Assembly: GCA_002391555.1 (NCBI GenBank) | Contig: DGFG01000153.1 | Location: 1 to 6,164, forward strand | Origin: Firmicutes bacterium UBA3906 | GTDB taxonomy: Bacteria; Bacillota; Clostridia; Caldicoprobacterales; DTU083 | DNA: 6,164 nucleotides | Direction: 5' to 3' | The notes under the pieces: model-generated | Database searches by the model: none | What the model was told of the DNA's origin: nothing | The model's input: only the letters and a program-made list of their open reading frames with translations | Shown: positions 1-5,231 of the stretch, in pieces | Layout of the letters: each line of letters starts with the position of its first letter | How positions within the stretch are numbered: the stretch's first letter is position 1 | Made by a program: the position numbers and the translations under genes

Positions 1-9
1 GAAAGTGAG

Positions 10-225
10 ATGAGCAGTATGGACAAGATCAGCTTTTCTCCTACAGATAATATTCTCTCACTACTAGAGACAAGGAACCATTCATCTAGAAATGAACTTA
101 TGTTACTAATAAAGTACCAGCAAAGTATGAAGGAAACAATTGCAAAAGGGATCATAAAGGAAAATGCCAGCTTTTTCTTCCTATTTGCATTTATAAGTTT
201 ATCTGTCTTTTTATTTAGTATATAG
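10..225 (+). CDS. Small single-pass membrane protein of unknown function, possibly 5'-partial
   Basis: I do not recognise this protein. From the ATG at 10 it is 71 residues: a polar, partly helical first part (about residues 1-50, with a charged stretch around RNELMLLIKYQQSMKETI) and a hydrophobic C-terminal segment (about 54-71, rich in Phe, Leu and Ile) ending at the TAG at 223-225. This suggests a tail-anchored topology with the N-terminus in the cytoplasm. The frame is open to the left edge (Glu-Ser-Glu before the first Met), and the nine visible upstream bases hold no well-spaced Shine-Dalgarno, so it may be the 3' end of a longer gene. A second in-frame ATG lies at 19. It converges on the opp operon and shares no obvious similarity with the small protein at 579-800. 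It could be a chance ORF, but the polar-then-hydrophobic layout favours a real product. Confidence 0.45.
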   Translation: MSSMDKISFSPTDNILSLLETRNHSSRNELMLLIKYQQSMKETIAKGIIKENASFFFLFAFISLSVFLFSI

Positions 226-526
226 CTCAGAGCAGTAGGTCTTGCCACCTTTATCACTCCCTAATTACCTTTGTACAAGTATATTACTTAGAATATATCT
301 TTATGCAGGGCAAAGGATAGTAAGGGTAAATAGAAAAAATGGGTATTCGAGGACATAAAGGTTAATGCCGCATACCAGCTTACAGTAGATATATATTCCA
401 TTAATCAACATCTCTATCTAGTTATTAATACCAGCAATAAAAAATAGCTAGCCTAAACAGTTATAGCCTTAGGCACAGACCTATCTTAATGTTATTTAGA
501 TACTTTTTCTATTACTAAGCAACATA
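226..526. other. Intergenic stretch without a convincing gene
   Basis: About 300 bases between the plus-strand ORF and the terminator. I see no RNA gene, no repeat family and no ORF with a clear start and ribosome binding site. The one open stretch of note is plus-strand 334-447, 37 sense codons between TAG 331-333 and TAG 445-447, which reads like protein (for example VNAAYQLTVDIYSINQHLYL) but has no ATG in frame. It could be a decayed gene remnant or chance. A weak inverted repeat (GCCTAA at 451-456, TTAGGC at 469-474) has a 12-base loop and no T-tract. A poor promoter-like pair sits at 271-276 and 294-299. Confidence 0.5.
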
Positions 527-561
527 AAAAAGGACGGTTTATTAATAAAACCGTCCTTTTT
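527..561. terminator. Bidirectional intrinsic terminator ending the opp operon
   Basis: The arm at 527-540 pairs with 548-561 as a perfect 14-bp stem around the 7-base loop ATTAATA. The core is GGACGGTTT/AAACCGTCC, flanked by five A:T pairs that give a T-run on the 3' side of either strand. On the minus strand it begins 17 bases past the stop of the last operon gene, the expected position for a rho-independent terminator of oppBCDF plus the small gene. The symmetric A/T flanks mean it could also stop plus-strand transcripts coming from the left, although the plus-strand ORF ends about 300 bases earlier. Confidence 0.92.
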
Positions 562-578
562 GAGCTTAGCTTGTTCTA

Positions 579-800
579 TCACACCATCAAAAAGGTTATG
601 ATCAGTAACACAAGTATAATTGGGCCAAATACTAGTAGGGCTGAAATTAAAATAGCTAGTATATCTCTTTTTTCTATTTTTTCTTGCTCCTGCCCTAAGC
701 TCATTTCGTCTTCTAGGCCATTTAGATTATCTTCCCTTTTGGGCTGATTCTTTTCCTTTAGCCATTTCATGGCCCTGTCTACTTTGCTTTGAAAAATCAT
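579..800 (-). CDS. Small single-pass membrane protein coupled to oppF
   Basis: I do not recognise the family. It is 73 residues: a charged N-terminal part (1-46, with many Lys, Glu, Asp and Gln, likely cytosolic and helical) and one hydrophobic helix (about 47-72, ILAILISALLVFGPIILVLL and on) running to the C-terminus, so probably tail-anchored. Its ATG at 800-798 shares one base with the oppF TAA (TAATG), and a purine-rich AGAAGGG lies inside the end of oppF about 12 bases upstream. Translation is therefore probably coupled to oppF, and the terminator follows 17 bases after its stop, so it is the last gene of the operon. Being co-translated with the importer suggests a small accessory or regulatory subunit, but that rests on context only. 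Length, RBS, coupling and composition make a real gene likely. Confidence 0.72.
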   Translation of the reverse strand: MIFQSKVDRAMKWLKEKNQPKREDNLNGLEDEMSLGQEQEKIEKRDILAILISALLVFGPIILVLLIITFLMV

Positions 801-2383
801 TAAGCATCATTACCCTTCTTTTTGCCTCCACTATTATCTAATATGTGGTGGCAGGCTACCCAATGTCCAGGTGCTTCTTCCTTAAACTCTGGAACTAACT
901 TTTTGCATATATCTGTTGCATACTTACAGCGAGTATGGAATTTGCAGCCACTTGGTGGGTTTATTGGACTTGGAATATCTCCACTTAGTATTTCTACCTC
1001 TCTCTTGTGCTCTAAATCTGTAGTGGGTATAGCAGATAGGAGTGCTTCTGTATATGGGTGTAGTGGATTAGTATATAATTCTTCTGTCTCTGCTACCTCT
1101 ACTATATTTCCCAAATACATAACCCCTACCCTATCACTAATATACTTTATTACACTAAGGTCATGAGAAATAAACAAATAGGTTAAATTGTCTTGCTCCT
1201 TTAAATCAAGCAAGAGGTTTATTATCTGAGACTGAATAGAAACATCCAAAGCAGATACAGCTTCGTCACAAACTATAAATTTTGGATTTAAAGCTACTGA
1301 TCTAGCTATACCTATGCGCTGTCTTTGTCCACCAGAAAACTGGTGGGGATATCTATGCAGAAAATAGTTTGCCAAGCCGCATTTTTCCATTGTTTCTATT
1401 ACATAGTCCTCTAATTCCTTGTCATTTCTTTCAAACATATTATGGGCTAATAGACCTTCTGAAATAATCTGGCCTACAGTCATCCTAGGATTTAGAGAAG
1501 AATATGGGTCTTGGAAAATCAACTGCATATCTTTTCTTAATAGTCTCATCTCATCTTCTGTAAGTCTGGCTAAATTAATCCCCTTATCTTTATATGCTTC
1601 ATACCTTTCAAAGTCAGGATTAGTTTGATACTTAGCAGTAAGTTCATCTATTTGCTCATGAATCTTTTGTAGATTTTCTTTTTTAACTACTAGCTGCTTT
1701 TCCTGTTTCTCTATTCTATCTAGTTCAACCTTTAACGCATCATTAATCTGTGTTTCTGTCTTGCCCTTATCTATTAGAGCTGATTTTTTTCTCTTAAGTT
1801 TTGTCTTATCATCTTCTAATTTAGACTCTAATCTATAAATGCTTATACTTTCATTATGCTCACTAACTAATACCTTAGAGATTGGTTCTAAATCTTCTGC
1901 GCACATAAAGCCGCCTATCAACTCTACAATATCTAAGAATAGATTATCAGCTTGCTTTCTTATTTCTCTATATTTTTCTAAGGCTATAAATTTTTCATCC
2001 TTGCCTTCTGGTAAAGACTCAAAGTTTAGTCTTGCTTCTTCTTCTTTCTTCCTTAGGTCATTTAACCTTTCACGTTCTTTAGCCAAGTTTGTAAGTGTAT
2101 CTATTACATACTTAGGGGCTACCTCTTCAATGCTCTTACCATAATATATAGTCCTACCATCGGTTTGCTCATAAAGCTGTAGTATTGTTCGACCTAAGGT
2201 GGATTTACCGCAACCACTTTCTCCAACTAAGCCAAATGTTTCACCTTCATATATGTCCAATGAAATATCATCATTAGCCTTTACATAGAGCTGCTCCTTG
2301 GACAGTATACTTGATTTCTTTACAGGGAAATACTGCTTCAAGTGATCAATTCTTATTAGAACCTTTTTATCATTTTTTTTCAT
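800..2383 (-). CDS. oppF: Oligopeptide ABC transporter ATP-binding protein OppF with a large coiled-coil insertion
   Basis: One of the two ATPases that hydrolyse ATP on the cytosolic face to drive peptide import through OppBC. Motifs over 527 residues: Walker A GESGCGKST (54-62), Q-loop Gln291 in IFQDPYSSLNPR, signature FSGGQ (349-353), Walker B ending Asp373-Glu374, D-loop SALD (377-380), H-loop His407. The C-terminal oligopeptide-transporter extension carries Cys480, Cys486, Cys493 and Cys511, a cluster that holds an iron-sulfur centre in characterised relatives. QDPYSSLNPR and the QRQRIGIARSVAL context favour OppF over OppD. The family is usually near 310-340 residues; the excess is a charged, helical stretch at about 88-268, between the strand after Walker A and the Q-loop. 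The ATG at 2383 is preceded by AAAGGGGTG with 7-base spacing and overlaps the end of oppD by 14 bases. A dipeptide-specific (DppF) role cannot be excluded. Confidence 0.93.
   Translation of the reverse strand: MKKNDKKVLIRIDHLKQYFPVKKSSILSKEQLYVKANDDISLDIYEGETFGLVGESGCGKSTLGRTILQLYEQTDGRTIYYGKSIEEVAPKYVIDTLTNLAKERERLNDLRKKEEEARLNFESLPEGKDEKFIALEKYREIRKQADNLFLDIVELIGGFMCAEDLEPISKVLVSEHNESISIYRLESKLEDDKTKLKRKKSALIDKGKTETQINDALKVELDRIEKQEKQLVVKKENLQKIHEQIDELTAKYQTNPDFERYEAYKDKGINLARLTEDEMRLLRKDMQLIFQDPYSSLNPRMTVGQIISEGLLAHNMFERNDKELEDYVIETMEKCGLANYFLHRYPHQFSGGQRQRIGIARSVALNPKFIVCDEAVSALDVSIQSQIINLLLDLKEQDNLTYLFISHDLSVIKYISDRVGVMYLGNIVEVAETEELYTNPLHPYTEALLSAIPTTDLEHKREVEILSGDIPSPINPPSGCKFHTRCKYATDICKKLVPEFKEEAPGHWVACHHILDNSGGKKKGNDA
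1580..2122 (-). other. Coiled-coil insertion within OppF (about residues 88-268)
   Basis: Ordinary OppF proteins run from the strand after Walker A (here TDGRTIYYGKSI, about 75-85) in about 20 residues to the segment before the Q-loop (here LARLTEDEMRLLRKDMQLIF, 271-290). Here about 180 residues lie between them. Two long helical segments are evident from Lys/Glu/Arg-rich composition with regularly spaced Leu and Ile: about 95-153 (ERERLNDLRKKEEEARL and on) and about 182-252 (RLESKLEDDKTKLKRKK through EKQEKQLVVKKENLQKIHEQ). They flank a less charged centre (DIVELIGGFMCAEDLEPISK, 151-170). This looks like an antiparallel helical hairpin projecting from the nucleotide-binding domain. The frame stays open and all ATPase motifs on both sides are intact, so it is an in-frame domain insertion rather than a broken gene. 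Edges are approximate. Confidence 0.8.
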
Positions 2384-3368
2384 TGGATCTCACCCCTTTC
2401 TCTGGATAGAAACACCTGATCTGGTGACCATTGTTAACTTCTACTAGGTCAGGTGCAGATTCTCTACACTTATCTGTTGCATGTTTACATCTAGGGGCAA
2501 ACTTGCATCCCTTTGGAAGATCCAGCGGGTGAGGTACAGAACCTGGAATCGCTTCTAGTCTAGTTCCAGATGGAGTATCAAGTCTTGGTATAGAAAACAT
2601 CAAGCCGTCAGTATAGGGGTGTGAATACTTCTCTGCACTATCAAATATCACTGATACAGGTGCTTTTTCTACAACTTCCCCACAATACATAACAACAACA
2701 TCATCAGCCATTTCACATATAACTCCCAGGTCATGGGTTATAAACAGGATTGTGGTTCCAATCTCGTCCTGTAACTCATTCATTAACTTTAGTATCTGGG
2801 CTTGTATTGTAACATCTAAAGCAGTAGTAGGTTCATCTGCTATTAATAGCTTAGGCCTACATGCAAGAGCCATTGCTATCATAACTCTCTGCCTCATACC
2901 ACCAGATAACTGATGGGGGTACTGCTTTGCTACTGTCTCAGGGTAGGGTATTTTTACCAATGATAGCATCTCAACAGTTTTTGCCCTAGCTTCTTTCTTT
3001 CCCATACCCTGATGTATAATAAATGGTTCTGATATTTGCTTTTCTATCGTAAATACAGGATTCAGGGATGTCATTGGCTCCTGAAAAATTACTGATATAT
3101 CATTTCCCCTTATCTTTGCCATCTCATTAACCGATAGCTTTGTAAGGTCTCTATTGTTAAACAGAATTTGGCCGCTTTCAATGTATCCATTCCCGTCTAG
3201 TAGTTTGATAATGCTCATAGCAGATACACTTTTACCACTACCACTCTCGCCTACTATGCCAAGGGTCTTGCCAGACTCAACAGAATAGGATACTCCATTA
3301 ACAGCCTTTACTGTGCCTCTTTTTGTATTAAAATAGGTATGAAGATCTCTTACCTCTAATAAAGCCAT
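2370..3368 (-). CDS. oppD: Oligopeptide ABC transporter ATP-binding protein OppD
   Basis: The second ATPase of the importer, normally pairing with OppF beneath the OppBC permease. At 332 residues it has the normal family length and no insertion. Motifs: Walker A GESGSGKS (40-47), Q-loop Gln96 in IFQEPMTSLNP, signature LSGGM (154-158), Walker B LLIADE (174-179), D-loop TALD (182-185), H-loop His212. The C-terminal extension (HPYTDGLMFSIP onward) has Cys288, Cys294, Cys301 and Cys319, the four-cysteine cluster of OppD/DppD-type subunits. EPMTSLNP with LSGGMRQRVMIAMAL is typical of OppD. The ATG at 3368 is preceded by AAGGAGG (3377-3383) with 8-base spacing, and that SD overlaps the oppC stop codon. 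The gene ends with TGA inside the start of oppF. Peptide against dipeptide specificity cannot be read from the ATPase. Confidence 0.95.
   Translation of the reverse strand: MALLEVRDLHTYFNTKRGTVKAVNGVSYSVESGKTLGIVGESGSGKSVSAMSIIKLLDGNGYIESGQILFNNRDLTKLSVNEMAKIRGNDISVIFQEPMTSLNPVFTIEKQISEPFIIHQGMGKKEARAKTVEMLSLVKIPYPETVAKQYPHQLSGGMRQRVMIAMALACRPKLLIADEPTTALDVTIQAQILKLMNELQDEIGTTILFITHDLGVICEMADDVVVMYCGEVVEKAPVSVIFDSAEKYSHPYTDGLMFSIPRLDTPSGTRLEAIPGSVPHPLDLPKGCKFAPRCKHATDKCRESAPDLVEVNNGHQIRCFYPEKGVRSNEKK
2391..2399 (-). promoter_or_regulatory. oppF ribosome binding site inside the oppD 3' end
   Basis: The minus strand reads AAAGGGGTG, seven bases before the oppF ATG at 2383-2381. It lies within the last codons of oppD, whose TGA is at 2372-2370, past the oppF start. 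The 14-base overlap implies that ribosomes finishing oppD can reinitiate on oppF, keeping the two ATPases in balance. Confidence 0.8.
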
Positions 3369-3376
3369 ACTTTATG

Positions 3377-3383
3377 CCTCCTT
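3377..3383 (-). promoter_or_regulatory. oppD ribosome binding site
   Basis: The minus strand reads AAGGAGG, a full anti-16S match, eight bases before the oppD ATG at 3368-3366. Its first bases overlap the oppC TAA stop (3384-3382), so the two genes are closely packed within the operon. Confidence 0.88.
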
Positions 3384-5217
3384 ACCGCTCTTGTGATTTT
3401 GGATCTACTGCATCTCTTAGTCCATCACCTACTACATTGATAGATATTACACAGATACCAAGCAATATAGATGCATATACCCATCTCCACCAATAGTTCT
3501 TGATAACTATGCTACTATTTGCTCCATAAAGCATGTTACCCCAGGTTGGTTGTGGTGCAGGTACACCAAATCCAAGATAGGACAATGTTGCTTCGGTAAG
3601 CATACAAGTTGCAAAATCCAGTGTAGCAGAAACCAGTATAACAGATATTATGTTTGGTAATATGTGTCTAAATACAATGCCAAGTTTCTTTACACCGACC
3701 GCCCTTGCTGCCACAACATACTCTTGCTCACGGACTGATAATACTTGTGCCCTAATTAGTCTGGCTAGTCCAGGCCATGAGAGTAAACCAAGTATAACCA
3801 TTATCAGCCAAACCTTTTGATTAGGTTCCATCTTGTTCCCTATTAAGGAAGACAATATCATTACAAAAGGTAAGAATGGTAAGGATGCCACCATCTCAGT
3901 TAACCTTTGTAGTATTATATCAAGCTTTCCACCAAAGTATCCTGATAAACTCCCAATTATGACGCCAATTATAGTTGATATTATAACCGCTACTGCACCA
4001 ACAGTCATGGACATTTTTCCACCGTTAACTAATCTGTTCAGAATGTCTCTACCCATATCATCAGATCCTAATATATAGCCCTTAAGACCCCAAGTATGGA
4101 TGCTGCCATCCTCTGCTACAGCATAGTTTTGATAATAGCCTGTATATAACTCTTTAATATTTGTATTTTGCAATCTACTTGGTACGGTTGCTTGTCCATA
4201 ATTATCGTAACCCCAAGCTAAAACTTTACCATCCTCTGTTAAGGCGGTATAGTGATATCTACCTGCCTCTATATCTATTATTTTCCCATCACTAACTGGG
4301 ACATTTCCTTCGCCTTTTTGTGATATATTACCCCAGACAAAAACTTCCCCTTTGTCATTTAGGGCTGCCATTGTAGACGTTGATGCTGCTATATCAATAA
4401 CATTTCCCATGTTCTCTGGTATGCGTGAATAGCTATTTGATTGGTTACCTAAGTAAACAACCTCTCCATCTTTGGTCAGTCCCACTACTGCTTCATTGGT
4501 CATAGCTAACTGTTTTAGCTTACCTTGATATTTGTGAAACTCATTATAGTCATTTAGCATGACATTACCAAAATGATAAGTAGAGCCATCTTCGGTTAAT
4601 ACAATAGACAGTTGATAGCCAGCGTATAATTCTGATATATTTTTTAGTGTAGTAACATAACCTACAGGCTCTGCCTGCATCTGCCTATTACTTCCCCAGC
4701 CAAAAAGTTTTCCATCTTCGTTTAATGCTATTGCATGATCAAAGCCCGCAGCCACCTTGACTATATTTCCCATACCTTCGGGTATGTTTTTAATGTCATC
4801 GACTGTGTTCATTTTGGTTTTACCCCAAATATATAGCTTGTTATCCTTTGACAAGCCTATAGTATAGGTACTGCCTATAGCTATATCTTGTACATTACCC
4901 TTAAGCTCTTCAGGGTATTTCATGAGGTCTAGACCTACGCCAACATTTCTTTGGGTAGATTCAGTAAAGGATAAATCCTGTGGTAAGAAAATAGGTCCTA
5001 TAATTACAAAGGCAAATATCAGAAGAAATACTATAACACCGGACATAGAAATCTTATTGTCCATAAAGTTTTTTATAATAGTTCTAAAAGGGCTTTGCAT
5101 TTGCTCTTCTTCTAGTATAGATAGCTTCTCTTTGCCCCCAAAGAGTTTAGTAAACAGGAGGCTTAGGAAACTATTTTTCTTGTCTTTATTGTTCTTTTGA
5201 TTCTTATCAGTACTCAT
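3382..5217 (-). CDS. oppC: Oligopeptide ABC transporter permease OppC with an RCC1-type beta-propeller in its first external loop
   Basis: Inner of the two permeases forming the peptide channel with OppB. Order over 611 residues: Lys-rich cytosolic N-terminus (1-55); TM1 (about 57-78); external insertion of RCC1-like repeats (about 98-380); then a normal OppC core starting at the family motif LGSDDMGRDILNRL (383-396), with TM2 (about 403-427), TM3 (440-460), TM4 (468-486), the EAA loop EYVVAARAVG...RHILPN (499-522) that contacts an ATPase, TM5 (522-548), TM6 (577-600) and the end GDGLRDAVDPK. Usual OppC length is about 300 residues. I chose the ATG at 5217 because GGGAGG lies 7 bases upstream; in-frame GTG 5235 and ATG 5232 would add six residues but overlap that SD and the oppB stop. 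The insertion is in frame and both flanks are intact, so this is a fused functional protein, not a pseudogene. Confidence 0.92.
   Translation of the reverse strand: MSTDKNQKNNKDKKNSFLSLLFTKLFGGKEKLSILEEEQMQSPFRTIIKNFMDNKISMSGVIVFLLIFAFVIIGPIFLPQDLSFTESTQRNVGVGLDLMKYPEELKGNVQDIAIGSTYTIGLSKDNKLYIWGKTKMNTVDDIKNIPEGMGNIVKVAAGFDHAIALNEDGKLFGWGSNRQMQAEPVGYVTTLKNISELYAGYQLSIVLTEDGSTYHFGNVMLNDYNEFHKYQGKLKQLAMTNEAVVGLTKDGEVVYLGNQSNSYSRIPENMGNVIDIAASTSTMAALNDKGEVFVWGNISQKGEGNVPVSDGKIIDIEAGRYHYTALTEDGKVLAWGYDNYGQATVPSRLQNTNIKELYTGYYQNYAVAEDGSIHTWGLKGYILGSDDMGRDILNRLVNGGKMSMTVGAVAVIISTIIGVIIGSLSGYFGGKLDIILQRLTEMVASLPFLPFVMILSSLIGNKMEPNQKVWLIMVILGLLSWPGLARLIRAQVLSVREQEYVVAARAVGVKKLGIVFRHILPNIISVILVSATLDFATCMLTEATLSYLGFGVPAPQPTWGNMLYGANSSIVIKNYWWRWVYASILLGICVISINVVGDGLRDAVDPKSQER
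4078..4926 (-). repeat. Seven RCC1-like propeller repeats within OppC (residues about 98-380)
   Basis: Seven imperfect units of about 40 residues follow the pattern I-x-x-(I/V/L)-x-A-G-x-x-x-x-x-A-L-x-(E/K)-D-G-K-V-x-x-W-G. DG-type turns (one is Asp-Asn) are at 125-126, 168-169, 210-211, 250-251, 289-290 (Lys-Gly), 329-330 and 370-371; the following (W/F/L)G pairs are at 131-132, 174-175, 216-217, 256-257, 295-296, 335-336 and 376-377. Units begin near 108, 151, 193, 233, 272, 312 and 353. Seven is the blade number of the RCC1 fold. Units 3 and 4 are the most diverged (FG and LG in place of WG; unit 4 lacks the AG). Lying after the first transmembrane helix, the domain should be extracellular. 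Repeat pattern is seen directly; fold and location are inference from the family. Confidence 0.88.
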
Positions 5218-5224
5218 TTTTTTG

Positions 5225-5230
5225 CCTCCC
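5225..5230 (-). promoter_or_regulatory. oppC ribosome binding site that decides the start
   Basis: The minus strand reads GGGAGG followed by CAAAAAA and then the ATG at 5217-5215, a spacing of seven bases. The longer possible starts (GTG at 5235, ATG at 5232) sit on or before this SD and have no SD of their own as strong, so the start at 5217 is preferred. Confidence 0.85.
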
Positions 5231-5231
5231 A

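Noticed and set aside
271..299. Promoter-like pair TTGTAC and TATATC, 17 bases apart, on the plus strand
   Set aside because: Only three and four of six consensus bases match, expected by chance in AT-rich DNA, and no gene with a ribosome binding site follows.
451..474. Inverted repeat GCCTAA/TTAGGC in the intergenic region
   Set aside because: Six base pairs around a 12-base loop with no T-run; too weak for a terminator or a structured RNA claim.
822..1166. Plus-strand open frame of 114 codons opposite the oppF 3' end
   Set aside because: Entirely antisense to well-conserved oppF sequence including the cysteine cluster and the region after the H-loop; no SD and no recognisable protein.
1419..2144. 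Two further plus-strand open frames (1419-1628 and 1839-2144) opposite oppF
   Set aside because: Mirror images of the coding strand: Ser/Leu-rich translations are the usual antisense of Lys/Glu-rich coiled-coil codons. No supporting start signals.
4771..4786. Perfect hairpin CATACC-TTCG-GGTATG
   Set aside because: It lies inside the propeller-coding part of oppC, where these codons encode the PEGMG junction; the stable UUCG form would occur only on the antisense strand.
3833..5200. Plus-strand open frames at 3833-4078 and 4922-5200 opposite oppC
   Set aside because: They lie antisense to the EAA/TM region and to the N-terminal region of oppC, both of which read clearly as protein on the minus strand.
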